A stretch of DNA of 64,000 bases from Achromobacter pestifer (GCF_902859625.1 NZ_CADIJX010000011.1:1-64000), one strand, 5' to 3'; positions 50,818-60,436 are shown, numbered from the stretch's first letter. The notes: generated by a model not told the origin, from the sequence alone. Numbers and translations: made by a program.

Positions 50818-53523
50818 ATGCGCACCGACACGCCCATTACCGTATATCGCAAGGACTACCAGCCCTACCCCTACGACATTCCTGAAGTCGCCCTGGCCTT
50901 CGACCTGGCGCCTGACGCCACCGAGGTGCGCTGCACCATGCGCGTGCAACGCAAAGCCGGCGCCAGCGCCGACGCCGCCTTGATCCTGGATGGAGAAGAA
51001 CTGGAACTCGTGTCGGTAGGCGTCAATGGGGTGGCGCTGGCCGCCGACGGCTATCACCTGTCGGATCACAGCCTGGCAATCTACGGGCTGCCCGCTGACG
51101 CCACGGTCGAGATCGTCAGCCGCTGCAATCCGTCCGCCAATTCGACCCTGATGGGCCTGTACGTCTCGGGCGGCAACTTCTTCACGCAATGCGAAGCCGA
51201 GGGTTTCCGCCGCATCACGTGGTTCGCCGACCGCCCCGACGTCATGTCCCGCTATCGCGTGACGCTGCGCGCGGCCTCGCAGTATCCGGTGTTGCTGTCC
51301 AACGGCAACCTGATGGCTTCCCGCCAGTTGGCGGACGGCCGCAACGAGGTCGAATGGGAAGATCCCTTCCCCAAGCCCTGCTACCTGTTCGCCCTGGTGG
51401 CCGGCAACCTGACGCACCGCGAAACCACCGTCAAGACCGCCAGCGGCCGCGACGTGCTGTTGCAGGTCTACAGTGACCCGGGTTCGGAAACCAAGACCGA
51501 ATGGGCGCTGGATTCGCTGGTGCGCGCGCTGCGCTGGGATGAAACCCGCTTCGGCCTGGAATTGGATCTGGACCGCTTCATGATCGTCGCCGTCCATGAC
51601 TTCAACATGGGCGCGATGGAGAACAAGGGCCTGAACATCTTCAACGCCGCCTACGTGCTGGCCGACGCCGACACCGCCACGGACGCCAACTACGAAGGCA
51701 TCGAATCCGTCATCGGACACGAGTACTTCCACAACTGGACGGGCAACCGCGTCACCTGCCGCGACTGGTTCCAACTGAGCCTGAAAGAGGGCCTGACGGT
51801 CTTCCGTGACCAGGAATTCAGCGCGGACATGATGGCGCACGGCATGGACGCGACCGCCGCGGCCAGCGCGCGCGCGGTCAAGCGCATCGACGACGTGGTG
51901 GCGCTGCGCGCCGCTCAATTCCCCGAAGATGCCGGCCCGATGGCTCACCCCATCCGCCCGGAAAGCTACCAGGAGATCGGCAACTTCTACACGGCCACCG
52001 TGTACGAGAAAGGCGCCGAAGTCATCCGCATGCAGCACACGCTGCTGGGCGAGGAAGGCTTCCGTGCCGGCATGGACGAGTACTTCCGCCGCCACGACGG
52101 CCAGGCCGTGACCTGCGACGACTTCGTTGCCGCCATGGAGTCCGTCTACGTGCGCCAGCACCCGGGGCGCGACCTGTCGGTGTTCCGCCGTTGGTATCGT
52201 CAAGCTGGCACGCCGCGCGTCGCGGTCAAGCTGGAGCACGACGCCGCCACGCGCCGCTGCACGATCACGCTGACCCAGGATTGCCAGCCGGTGGGCGTTG
52301 AAAGAAAGGCTGGCGCCGACTACGTCAAGGCGCCGTACCATATTCCATTCGCCCTTGGTCTGCTGGACCGTGACGGCCGCGCCCTGCCCTTGCGCCATGA
52401 CGGCGCCATCAAGGACACCGCCTTGCTGGAGCTGACGACGCAAAGCCAACAATGGGTATTCGACGATATCGCCGACCTGCCCGTGCCGTCGCTGTTGCGT
52501 GATTTCTCCGCCCCCGTCATCGTGGACTACGACTGGACGGACGAGGAACTGGCCCTGCTGTCCGCGCACGACGGCAATCCGTTCGCGCGCTGGGAAGCTG
52601 GCCAGGAATTGGCCACACGCCAGATCCTGGCGCTGGCCGAAGCCCGTCAGGCCGGCCGCACGCTGCACGCGGACGCCGCTTTCATCGACACGTGGCGAGC
52701 CCTGCTGACCGATCCAGCCATCGACGCCGCCTACCGCGCCCGTGCGCTGGCGCTGCCGTCCGAGAAGACCCTGGCCGAGCGCATGCAGGCCGTGGATCCG
52801 CCCGCGCTGGCCGTGGCGCGCGACTTCCTGCGCGCTGAGCTCGGCCGCCAGCTTGCCGCCGAATTCCGCCACGCATTCGAGCAGAATCAGACGCCGGGCG
52901 ATTACAGCCCTGCCCCAGTGCCTGCCGGCATGCGCGCGCTGAAGAACCTGGCGCTAAGCCATCTGCTGGCTGCCGGCGAACACGACGCCCAGCGTCTGGC
53001 CGAACAGCAGTACGAACGCGCCGGCAACATGACCGACAGCATGGCCGCGCTATCGGCGCTGATCAACTACGGCCAGGGCGATTTCCCGCAGCAAGCGCTG
53101 GCCGCGTTCTACGACAAGTGGCGCGACAACCCGCTGGTGGTGGACAAATGGTTCGCCCTGCAAGCGGCCGCCCGCTCGACCACCGTGCAGACCGCGCGCG
53201 AGCTGATGACTCACCCGGCGTTCACGTTGCGCAACCCGAATCGGGCACGCGCCCTGATTTTCCAGTTCTGCCTGAACAACGCCCGCGGCATGCACCATCC
53301 GGATGGCACGGGCTATGCCTTCTGGGCCGAACAAGTCTTGGCGCTTGATGCGCTGAACCCGGAAATCGCGGCACGCCTGGCACGCGCGCTGGACAATTGG
53401 TCGCGCTTCGTGCCGGCCCTGCGCACGCCCATGCAGTCCGCCCTGCAACACGTGCGTGCCCATGAAGGCCTGTCACGCAACGTGCAGGAAATCGTATCCA
53501 AGGCGTTAGAATTCGCAGCATAG
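50818..53523 (+). CDS. pepN: Aminopeptidase N
   Basis: The 901-residue M1-family metallopeptidase has the exopeptidase motif GAMEN at residues 265-269 and the zinc motif HEYFHNWTGNR (HExxH) at about residue 301, with the downstream catalytic Glu expected about 19 residues further. It removes N-terminal residues from peptides in the cytoplasm. The start is the ATG at 50818; the frame is open for 22 codons upstream. fbp follows after 11 bp, so the two are probably co-transcribed. Confidence 0.96.
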   Translation: MRTDTPITVYRKDYQPYPYDIPEVALAFDLAPDATEVRCTMRVQRKAGASADAALILDGEELELVSVGVNGVALAADGYHLSDHSLAIYGLPADATVEIVSRCNPSANSTLMGLYVSGGNFFTQCEAEGFRRITWFADRPDVMSRYRVTLRAASQYPVLLSNGNLMASRQLADGRNEVEWEDPFPKPCYLFALVAGNLTHRETTVKTASGRDVLLQVYSDPGSETKTEWALDSLVRALRWDETRFGLELDLDRFMIVAVHDFNMGAMENKGLNIFNAAYVLADADTATDANYEGIESVIGHEYFHNWTGNRVTCRDWFQLSLKEGLTVFRDQEFSADMMAHGMDATAAASARAVKRIDDVVALRAAQFPEDAGPMAHPIRPESYQEIGNFYTATVYEKGAEVIRMQHTLLGEEGFRAGMDEYFRRHDGQAVTCDDFVAAMESVYVRQHPGRDLSVFRRWYRQAGTPRVAVKLEHDAATRRCTITLTQDCQPVGVERKAGADYVKAPYHIPFALGLLDRDGRALPLRHDGAIKDTALLELTTQSQQWVFDDIADLPVPSLLRDFSAPVIVDYDWTDEELALLSAHDGNPFARWEAGQELATRQILALAEARQAGRTLHADAAFIDTWRALLTDPAIDAAYRARALALPSEKTLAERMQAVDPPALAVARDFLRAELGRQLAAEFRHAFEQNQTPGDYSPAPVPAGMRALKNLALSHLLAAGEHDAQRLAEQQYERAGNMTDSMAALSALINYGQGDFPQQALAAFYDKWRDNPLVVDKWFALQAAARSTTVQTARELMTHPAFTLRNPNRARALIFQFCLNNARGMHHPDGTGYAFWAEQVLALDALNPEIAARLARALDNWSRFVPALRTPMQSALQHVRAHEGLSRNVQEIVSKALEFAA

Positions 53524-53534
53524 GGAGACCTTTT

Positions 53535-54554
53535 TTGAAACGTAAAACACTGACTCAATACCTGGTGGAGCAGCAACGCTCCGCCCAAGCCCTTGCACCG
53601 GAAGTACGACTGCTCATCGAAGTGGTCGCGCGCGCCTGCAAGGCCATCAGTCACGCTGTCAGCAAGGGGGCCTTGGGCGGCGTCCTGGGCAGCCTGGAAA
53701 GCGAAAACGTCCAAGGCGAAGTGCAGAAGAAGTTGGACGTGCTGTCCAACGAAATCCTGCTGGAAGCCAATGAATGGGGCGGCCACCTGGCGGCCATGGC
53801 CTCGGAAGAGATGGAAACCATCCATCTGATCCCGAACCGCTATCCCAAGGGCGAATACCTGCTGCTGTTCGATCCCCTGGACGGCTCGTCCAACATCGAC
53901 GTCAACGTGTCGATCGGCACCATCTTCTCGGTGCTCCAGGCCCCGCACAACGTGTCGGGCGCCCCGGTCTGCGAACAGGACTTCCTGCAACCGGGCAACA
54001 AGCAGGTCGTGGCGGGTTATGCCGTCTATGGTCCGCAGAGCATGCTGGTGCTGACCATCGGCAATGGCGTGGTGGGCTTCACGCTGGATCGCGAAATGGG
54101 TTCTTGGGTGCTGACGCACGAGAACATCCAGGTGCCGGAAGACACCAAGGAATTCGCGATCAACATGTCGAACATGCGTCACTGGGCGCCCCCGGTCAAG
54201 CGCTACGTCGACGATTGCCTGGCCGGGTCGACCGGCCCCCTGGGCAAGGACTTCAACATGCGCTGGATCGCCTCGATGGTGGCGGACGTGCATCGCATCC
54301 TGACCCGCGGCGGCATCTTCATGTACCCCTGGGACGCCCGTGAACCGGGCAAGGCCGGCAAGCTGCGCCTGATGTACGAAGCCAATCCCATGAGCTTCCT
54401 GATCGAGCAAGCCGGCGGCGCATCGATCAACGGCAACCAGCGCATCATGGACATCCAGCCCGACACGCTGCACCAGCGCGTCAGCGTGATCCTGGGCTCG
54501 AAGAACGAAGTTGAGCGCGTGGGCCGCTACCACGCAGAAGACGCCGGCAAATAA
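53535..54554 (+). CDS. fbp: Fructose-1,6-bisphosphatase class 1
   Basis: The 339-residue protein is a class 1 fructose-1,6-bisphosphatase, a key enzyme of gluconeogenesis. The metal site is visible as EEMETIHLIPN (Glu) and LFDPLDGSSNIDVNVSIGTIF, and KRYVDDCLAG is conserved. It starts with TTG at 53535, supported by AGGGAGA eight bases upstream and by the family N-terminus (MKRKTLTQYL). It is 11 bp after pepN. Confidence 0.96.
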   Translation: MKRKTLTQYLVEQQRSAQALAPEVRLLIEVVARACKAISHAVSKGALGGVLGSLESENVQGEVQKKLDVLSNEILLEANEWGGHLAAMASEEMETIHLIPNRYPKGEYLLLFDPLDGSSNIDVNVSIGTIFSVLQAPHNVSGAPVCEQDFLQPGNKQVVAGYAVYGPQSMLVLTIGNGVVGFTLDREMGSWVLTHENIQVPEDTKEFAINMSNMRHWAPPVKRYVDDCLAGSTGPLGKDFNMRWIASMVADVHRILTRGGIFMYPWDAREPGKAGKLRLMYEANPMSFLIEQAGGASINGNQRIMDIQPDTLHQRVSVILGSKNEVERVGRYHAEDAGK

Positions 54555-54570
54555 AACCGCCGTGCATGAG

Positions 54571-54608
54571 AAAGCCCCGGTTCATCGCTGAACCGGGGCT
54601 TTTTTTCG
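54571..54608 (+). terminator. Terminator after fbp
   Basis: AAAGCCCCGGTTC (54571-54583) pairs with GAACCGGGGCTTT (54590-54602), followed by TTTTT. The mirror run of A residues is short, so it acts mainly on the plus strand. Confidence 0.9.
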
Positions 54609-54631
54609 TTCCGCAAGAGGCGGAACCGCGG

Positions 54632-54853
54632 TCACTTGACCTCTTCAATGGACTTCACATCGTCCTTGTTGATCTGGACCTTCTTGCCGTCCTTATCGTA
54701 TTCGTACATGCCGGACTTCTTGTCGTAAGACGGCGTGTCGGGCGTCACGGTCGAGGTCCCGTCCCGTTGCTGAATGACCGAGGGCGACGAGCATCCGGCC
54801 AGCACCCCAACTCCGGTCACCACCAGGGCCAACGTCATGGTCTTCAGGTTCAT
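54632..54853 (-). CDS. YgdI/YgdR-type small lipoprotein
   Basis: The 73-residue protein has a signal peptide with lipobox LAGC and a short domain (GTSTVTPDTPSYDKKSGMYEYDKDGKKVQINKDDV, split in description) of the YgdI/YgdR type, with the SH3-like strand pattern. GGAG lies about 9 bases before the ATG at 54853; a TTG five codons upstream is the alternative. It should be attached to the outer membrane. Function unknown. Confidence 0.83.
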   Translation of the reverse strand: MNLKTMTLALVVTGVGVLAGCSSPSVIQQRDGTSTVTPDTPSYDKKSGMYEYDKDGKKVQINKDDVKSIEEVK

Positions 54854-54981
54854 GGGCGTGTTCTCCAAGTGTGAATAGGTGAATTCACTGTATCGGGAAC
54901 CTGGCCCCGAATCCGTGTCGGGTTGTGGTCAAAATGCATGAGAACGTAATCTTGGCGTCCCACATCATGAAAAATAACGGT

Positions 54982-55016
54982 AAAAAACCCCTCACGGGAC
55001 AGACCCGGGAGGGGTT
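54982..55016 (-). terminator. Terminator of the alaC-hom-thrC cluster
   Basis: On the minus strand AACCCCTC-C-CGGG and CCCG-T-GAGGGGTT form a stem with a short loop, followed by TTTT. It lies 43 bp after the thrC stop codon. Confidence 0.85.
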
Positions 55017-55058
55017 CTTGCGCTTACATAAACCGTAAGCAGTTACACCTTCTGGCCC

Positions 55059-56468
55059 CTAGACCTTGGCGTTTGCCTCGATGAAGCGGCGCACGGCGGA
55101 TTCGCTGCAATCCATGATTTCCACGCGCTGCGGCAAGGATTCCAGATTGGCCAGATTGCCCGGCGGCGTGGCCGGCCGGCCCAGCGCTTCTTCGATGGTT
55201 TCGGAGAATTTCGCAGGCAAGGCGGTTTCCAGCACCAGCATCGGCACGCCCGGCTCGACGAATTCGCGCGCGACCTTCACGCCGTCGGCCGTATGCGGAT
55301 CGATCAGCACGCCCGTCTCTTCGTACACCGAACGGATGGTTGCCAGACGATCTTCGTGCGAGCTGGCGCCCGACACGAAGCCGTAGCGCGTTTCAAACTC
55401 GGGCTTCAGATCGGACAGGTCGAACGAACCGTCCTTGGCCAACGATGCCCACAATGCCTTCACACGCGCGGCATCGCGACCCACCAGGTCGAACACAAAA
55501 CGTTCAAAGTTCGAGGCACGCGAAATGTCCATCGACGGGCTGGACGTGGCGTAGGTCTGTTCGGCGGGACGCGGGCGATAGACGCCCGTGCGGAAGAACT
55601 CTTCCAGCACGTTGTTCTCGTTCGTGGCCAACACCAGGCGCCGCACAGGCAAGCCCATGCTGCGCGCGATATGGCCCGACAGGATATTGCCGAAGTTGCC
55701 GGAGGGCACGGCGAACGACACCTGTTGGCCCGGCTTGTCCGTGGCGCGCAGCCAGCCGTGGAAGTAGTACACCACTTGGGCGGCGATGCGTGCCCAGTTG
55801 ATGGAGTTGACGGCGCCCAGCCGGTACTTCGTCTTGAATTCGAGGTCGCCGGCCAGCGCCTTGACGATGTCCTGGGCTTCGTCGAACACGCCGTGCACGG
55901 CGATGTTGTGGATGTTCTCGTCTTGCAGCGAATACATCTGCGCGCGCTGGAAGGCGCTCATGCGGCCATGCGGCGACAGCATGAAGACGGCCACGCCCTG
56001 CTTGCCGCGCAGCGCGTATTCCGCGGCTGAACCCGTGTCGCCAGAGGTAGCGCCCACGATGTTCAGCGTGGTGCCACGCTTGGCCAGCACGTACTCGAAG
56101 ACCTGACCCAAAAACTGCATGGCCATGTCTTTGAAGGCCAGCGTCGGCCCTTCGGACAAGCCCAGCAGCGACAGACCGTTGTCCAGCGGACGCAGCGGGA
56201 CGATGTCCTCGCTGTTGAAGATTTCCTGCGTGTAGGCGGCGCGAGTCAGGCGACGCAGATCATCGGCGGGAATGTCGGTGGCAAACAGCGACAGCACTTC
56301 AAACGCCAGGTCCGCGTAGGACAGGCCGCGCCAGGATTCAAGCGTCTGTTCAGACACCTGGGGCAACTGTTCCGGCATGGCCAGACCGCCGTCAGGCGCC
56401 AGGCCTTCCAGCAGGATGTCGGAGAACGCCAGGGCGGCCATGCCGCCGCGAGTCGAGATGTATTTCAT
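55059..56468 (-). CDS. thrC: Threonine synthase
   Basis: The 469-residue protein converts O-phosphohomoserine to threonine with pyridoxal phosphate. The PLP lysine is in GPTLAFKDMAMQFLG, and the phosphate-binding GATSGDTGSAAEYALRGK and the N-terminal MKYISTRGG are family typical. Start is the ATG at 56468; the ORF extends eleven codons upstream into the repeat region. It follows hom in the same direction with a 125-bp gap that contains a GC-rich repeat. Confidence 0.96.
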   Translation of the reverse strand: MKYISTRGGMAALAFSDILLEGLAPDGGLAMPEQLPQVSEQTLESWRGLSYADLAFEVLSLFATDIPADDLRRLTRAAYTQEIFNSEDIVPLRPLDNGLSLLGLSEGPTLAFKDMAMQFLGQVFEYVLAKRGTTLNIVGATSGDTGSAAEYALRGKQGVAVFMLSPHGRMSAFQRAQMYSLQDENIHNIAVHGVFDEAQDIVKALAGDLEFKTKYRLGAVNSINWARIAAQVVYYFHGWLRATDKPGQQVSFAVPSGNFGNILSGHIARSMGLPVRRLVLATNENNVLEEFFRTGVYRPRPAEQTYATSSPSMDISRASNFERFVFDLVGRDAARVKALWASLAKDGSFDLSDLKPEFETRYGFVSGASSHEDRLATIRSVYEETGVLIDPHTADGVKVAREFVEPGVPMLVLETALPAKFSETIEEALGRPATPPGNLANLESLPQRVEIMDCSESAVRRFIEANAKV

Positions 56469-56508
56469 AGTGTTTGCTCCACGATGCGCCGCGCTGCCCA
56501 CAACGGGG

Positions 56509-56586
56509 CGGCCGCGGAGCCGGCTTTGCCGGTCCGCAGGGGGCGCCCCCTTGAGGGGGAAGCGCCAAACGCGCTGCGGGGGTGGG
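56509..56586 (-). repeat. GC-rich dispersed repeat between hom and thrC
   Basis: On the plus strand the element carries GCCGCGGAGCCGGCTT, GGTCCGCAGG, GCCCCCTTGAGGGGGAAGCG and GCGCTGCGGGGGTGGGA. It starts 6 bp after the hom stop codon. The copy at 58011-58083 has the same order of blocks and the same orientation. Confidence 0.75.
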
Positions 56587-56592
56587 ATCTCA

Positions 56593-57897
56593 TCATGTCA
56601 AATTTTCCACGCGCAATCGCGTTACCTTTGACCGCACGAACGGCAAGGACTCGATGCGCTCAATGGCTTGGTTGACGTTGCCTTCCACGGCTTCATGCGT
56701 CAGGAAGATGATGTCGGCGCCACCGATGTGCGAGGGCTGCTGGATCATCGACCCGATCGAGATGGAGCGGTCGGCCAGGATGCGAGCGATGTCCGCCAGC
56801 ACGCCAGGCTGGTCGTCCACGCGCAGGCGCAGGTAGTACGAGGTGCTGACCAGCTCGATCGGCAGGATCGGCGTGTCGGACATGGCATCGGGTTGGAAGG
56901 CCAGATGCGGGACGCGGTTACCCGGATCGGCGGTGTGCAGGCGGGTCACGTCGACCAGGTCGGCGACCACGGCCGAGGCAGTGGGCTCTTCGCCCGCGCC
57001 CTGCCCGTAGTACAGCGTGGGGCCAACGGCGTCGCCCTTGACCAGCACGGCGTTCATCGCGCCTTCGACATTGGCCAGCAGGCGCTCGGACGGCACCAGC
57101 GCGGGATGCACGCGCAGTTCGATGCCGTCGGGACGACGCTTGGTGATGCCCAGCAGCTTGATGCGATAGCCCAGGCGCTCGGCGTGTTCGATGTCTTCGG
57201 CGGCCAATTGCGAAATGCCTTCAATGTAGGCACGATCGAACTGCACCGGCACGCCGAAAGCCAGCGAGGCCAGCAAGGTCAGCTTGTGCGCCGCGTCCAC
57301 GCCTTCCACGTCGAACGTGGGGTCGGCTTCGGCGTAGCCCAGGCGCTGGGCTTCGGCCAGCACGTCGGCGAACGGCAGGCCGCGCGAACGCATTTCGGAA
57401 AGGATGAAATTGGTGGTGCCGTTGATGATGCCGGCCACCCACTGGATGCGGTTGGCGGTCAGGCCTTCGCGGATCGCCTTGATGATGGGGATGCCGCCTG
57501 CCACCGCAGCCTCGAACGTGACCATCACGCCACGCGCGTAGGCGGCGGCGAAGATCTCGTTGCCATGCTTGGCCAGCAGCGCCTTGTTCGCGGTGACGAC
57601 GTGCTTGCCGTTGGCGATGGCTTCCATCACCAGTTCAAGCGCCAGCGTATCGCCGCCAATCAGTTCAACGACGATATCGATTTCGGGATCGCGCACCAGG
57701 GCGTGCACGTCGGTGTCGACCAGGATCGAATCGCCCACGCGGGCGCGGGCCTTGGCCACGTCGCGCACGGCGGCGCGGGTGACTTCGATGCGGCGGCCGG
57801 CACGGCGCGCGATTTCCTCGGCGTTGCGCGACAGCACGGTCCACGTGCCGCCGCCAACCACGCCAAGGCCGAGCAGGCCCACTTTCATGGGGTTCAT
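56593..57897 (-). CDS. hom: Homoserine dehydrogenase
   Basis: The 434-residue protein reduces aspartate semialdehyde to homoserine. The N-terminal NAD(P) motif GLGVVGGGTW, the catalytic GIINGTTNFILSEM block and the C-terminal ACT domain (YYLRLRVDDQPGVLADIARILADRSISIGSMIQQ, in two parts) are all visible. The ACT domain suggests threonine feedback. AAGG precedes the ATG at 57897. It is transcribed with alaC and thrC but separated from each by a GC-rich repeat. Confidence 0.96.
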   Translation of the reverse strand: MNPMKVGLLGLGVVGGGTWTVLSRNAEEIARRAGRRIEVTRAAVRDVAKARARVGDSILVDTDVHALVRDPEIDIVVELIGGDTLALELVMEAIANGKHVVTANKALLAKHGNEIFAAAYARGVMVTFEAAVAGGIPIIKAIREGLTANRIQWVAGIINGTTNFILSEMRSRGLPFADVLAEAQRLGYAEADPTFDVEGVDAAHKLTLLASLAFGVPVQFDRAYIEGISQLAAEDIEHAERLGYRIKLLGITKRRPDGIELRVHPALVPSERLLANVEGAMNAVLVKGDAVGPTLYYGQGAGEEPTASAVVADLVDVTRLHTADPGNRVPHLAFQPDAMSDTPILPIELVSTSYYLRLRVDDQPGVLADIARILADRSISIGSMIQQPSHIGGADIIFLTHEAVEGNVNQAIERIESLPFVRSKVTRLRVENLT

Positions 57898-58010
57898 CGC
57901 GCCGCCTTCTGCGGGCGGGCGTTGAGGGGAATTCATTTCAGTTCTCCAAATTGCTGTGCGGTGCCGTGCAGCACTCGCGACGCAAAAAACGGTTGCCGCC
58001 CTATCGGGAT

Positions 58011-58083
58011 GCCGCGGATCCGGCTCCGCTGGTCCGCAGGCATGCCCCCTTAAGGGGGAAGCGTGCAGCGCTGCGGGGGTGGG
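58011..58083 (-). repeat. GC-rich dispersed repeat between alaC and hom
   Basis: The block order GCCGCGGATCCGGCT, GGTCCGCAGG, GCCCCCTTAAGGGGGAAGCG and GCGCTGCGGGGGTGGG matches the copy at 56509-56586. It starts 6 bp after the alaC stop codon and lies upstream of hom. Confidence 0.75.
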
Positions 58084-58089
58084 TTCCCT

Positions 58090-59277
58090 TCATTTCAGCA
58101 ATCCGTCCTTGCGGAACATATCTTTGATGCCGCGCACCGCTTGCCGGGTGCGTTGCTCGTTTTCGATAAGAGCGAAGCGCACATATTCGTCGCCATACTC
58201 GCCGAAGCCGATCCCGGGGGACACGGCCACTTTCGCATCCGACAGGACACGCTTGGCAAATTCCAAAGAGCCCATTGCCCGGTAGGGTTCGGGGATCTGC
58301 GCCCAGATGTACATGGACGCCTTGGGAATTTCCACATTCCAACCTGCCTCATGCAGGCCGCGCACGAGCACGTCGCGGCGGCTTTGGTACTGTGCCACGA
58401 TCTCGTTCACGCAATCCTGCGGGCCGTCCAGGGCGGCAATGGCCGCCACCTGGATGGGCGTGAACGTACCGTAGTCGTGATAGCTCTTGATGCGCGCCAG
58501 CGCATTGACCAGATCGCGGTTGCCGACCATGTAGCCGATGCGCCAGCCCGCCATGTTGTAGCTCTTGCTCATCGTGAAGAACTCAACGGCAACATCGCGC
58601 GCGCCGGGTACCTGCATGATGGAAGGCGCCACGTAGCCGTCGAAGGTGATGTCGGCGTAGGCCAGGTCATGCACGACCAGAATGTCGTGTTCCTTGGCCA
58701 GCGCCACCACACGCTCGAAGAACGACAGGTCCACGCACTGGGCGGTCGGGTTGCTGGGAAAGCCCAGCACCATCATTTTGGGCTTCGGGATGGACTCGCG
58801 CACGGCGCGTTCCAGTTCCTCGAAGAAGTCCACGCCCGGCGTCATGCGCACCGAACGGATGTTGGCGCCGGCGATGACGGCGCCGTAGATGTGAATCGGG
58901 TAGCTGGGGTTGGGCACCAGCACCGTGTCACCGCGGTCCAGCGTGGCCAGCATCAAGTGGGCCAGGCCTTCTTTGGAGCCGATGGTGACGATGGCTTCGG
59001 AATCCGGGTCGAACTCGACCGCATAGCGGCGCTGATACCAATCACAGATGGCCTTGCGCAGACGCGGGATGCCCTTGGACACCGAGTAGCCGTGGGTGGT
59101 CGGACGCGAAGTGGCTTCCACCATTTTCTCGACGATGTGCCTGGGCGTCGCGCCGTCCGGATTCCCCATCGACATGTCGATGATGTCCTCGCCCCGCCGA
59201 CGGGCCGCCATCTTGAGTTCGCCGGTAATGTTGAAAACGTACGGAGGCAAACGCTCAATGCGAGAGAACTTCCTCAT
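58090..59277 (-). CDS. alaC: Alanine-type aminotransferase AlaC
   Basis: The 395-residue protein is a class I PLP-dependent aminotransferase of the AlaC/YfdZ type. The lysine is in FFTMSKSYNMAGWRIGY, and MGNPDGATPRHI and GFPSNPTAQCVD are typical of this group. It probably makes alanine from pyruvate. An upstream ATG would add seven residues, but AAGG lies 10 bp before the start at 59277. It is the first gene of the alaC-hom-thrC cluster, a common order in this group of bacteria. Confidence 0.92.
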   Translation of the reverse strand: MRKFSRIERLPPYVFNITGELKMAARRRGEDIIDMSMGNPDGATPRHIVEKMVEATSRPTTHGYSVSKGIPRLRKAICDWYQRRYAVEFDPDSEAIVTIGSKEGLAHLMLATLDRGDTVLVPNPSYPIHIYGAVIAGANIRSVRMTPGVDFFEELERAVRESIPKPKMMVLGFPSNPTAQCVDLSFFERVVALAKEHDILVVHDLAYADITFDGYVAPSIMQVPGARDVAVEFFTMSKSYNMAGWRIGYMVGNRDLVNALARIKSYHDYGTFTPIQVAAIAALDGPQDCVNEIVAQYQSRRDVLVRGLHEAGWNVEIPKASMYIWAQIPEPYRAMGSLEFAKRVLSDAKVAVSPGIGFGEYGDEYVRFALIENEQRTRQAVRGIKDMFRKDGLLK

Positions 59278-59513
59278 GGTGGGAATCCTTAGGGACAAAA
59301 AGGGGCAACGAAAACCAGGGCGTGGGCGCGCGAGGGGAAAAGGGGCTCAAAGCCGCGCCAGCTCACGTTTGCAGCGCAGCAAAACCCTGTAATCTAGCGC
59401 AAGGACGCCTAGGCGGCAAATGGGGCGGAAAAACCCCCATTCGCCGAGTGGACACAGTGCAACATCTGTACATCCTGATGCGCTATTATCAAGCCACAAA
59501 GCCGGAGTTTTTA

Positions 59514-59975
59514 TTGAAGCTGCATACCGATCCTGCGACGGCCGCTCTGAACACTGTCACCGCTTACGGTGAGGGTTATATCGAGGTCAACCAGGTACGT
59601 TTTTCCTCCTCGGTGGCGTTTGGCCCCGAAGGCGAAGTTACCGAATGGCCCGTTGAGTCGCCGGCCGACATCACCTCTTCCCTGTTGCATCAGGCGGCCG
59701 GCCTATCCGAGCCCGTCCGTGACCCCATGGCATTCCTGGATGAACCAGAAGCCGCCCCCAGCCGCCCGGCCAATGCGCCCGAAGTGCTGCTGGTTGGCAC
59801 GGGCGCCCGGCAACAGTTCCTGCGTCCCGAAGTGTTACGTCCCCTGTTGGCCATTGGCATCGGGGTCGAGATCATGGACACGCACGCCGCCTCTCGCACT
59901 TACAACATCCTGATGGCGGAGGGCCGCCGCGTTGTCGTCGCCCTCATCCCCCCCAACGGAGAATCCAAGAAATGA
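59514..59975 (+). CDS. Mth938-like domain protein
   Basis: The 153-residue protein is a single Mth938-like domain (DUF498), with the opening MKLHTDPATAALNTVTAYGEGYIEVNQ and the C-terminal PEVLLVGTGARQQFLRPEVL and GVEIMDTHAASRTYNIL blocks. Relatives include NDUFAF3 of complex I assembly; the bacterial role is unknown. I choose the TTG at 59514, six bases after GGAG; longer frames run upstream through the promoter region. The stop codon overlaps the start of bcp by 4 bp. Confidence 0.87.
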   Translation: MKLHTDPATAALNTVTAYGEGYIEVNQVRFSSSVAFGPEGEVTEWPVESPADITSSLLHQAAGLSEPVRDPMAFLDEPEAAPSRPANAPEVLLVGTGARQQFLRPEVLRPLLAIGIGVEIMDTHAASRTYNILMAEGRRVVVALIPPNGESKK

Positions 59976-60436
59976 CGCCCAGTATCGGCAAGCCGGCCCC
60001 GCTGTTCACCGCTGAAAGCACCATTGGTCAGATCAGCCTTGAACAATGCCAGGGCCGCGCCGTGATCCTGTACTTCTATCCCAAGGACAACACGCCTGGC
60101 TGCACCACCGAAAGCCAGGACTTCCGCGACCTGAACGCCGAGTTCCTGGCGGCCAGTGCCGTGGTCATCGGGATCTCGCGCGATTCGTTGAAGTCGCATG
60201 AGAACTTCAAGGCCAAGTACGAACTTCCTTTCCCTCTCATCTCCGACACCGACGAAACCGTGTGCAATCTGTTCGGTGTCATCAAGCAGAAGAATATGTA
60301 TGGCAAGCAGGTGCGCGGCATTGAGCGCAGCACCTTTTTGATCGATGCCTATGGGGTGCTTGTGCAGGAGTGGCGCGGGGTGAAGGTCCCGGGTCACGCC
60401 AAGGAAGTCCTGCAGGCCGCAAAAAGTATCGGTTAG
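59972..60436 (+). CDS. bcp: Thioredoxin-dependent peroxiredoxin Bcp/PrxQ
   Basis: The 154-residue protein is a Bcp-type peroxiredoxin that reduces hydroperoxides. The peroxidatic Cys is at residue 44 in DNTPGCTTESQDF. The resolving Cys usually found five residues later is Gln here, and the other cysteines (26 and 98) are not in the classic position, so it works as a 1-Cys or an atypical enzyme. It overlaps the preceding gene by 4 bp (ATGA), which shows coupling. Confidence 0.93.
   Translation: MTPSIGKPAPLFTAESTIGQISLEQCQGRAVILYFYPKDNTPGCTTESQDFRDLNAEFLAASAVVIGISRDSLKSHENFKAKYELPFPLISDTDETVCNLFGVIKQKNMYGKQVRGIERSTFLIDAYGVLVQEWRGVKVPGHAKEVLQAAKSIG

Noticed and set aside
50644..52872. 742-codon open frame on the - strand over pepN
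   Set aside because: It is a shadow of pepN, which has intact catalytic motifs on the other strand.
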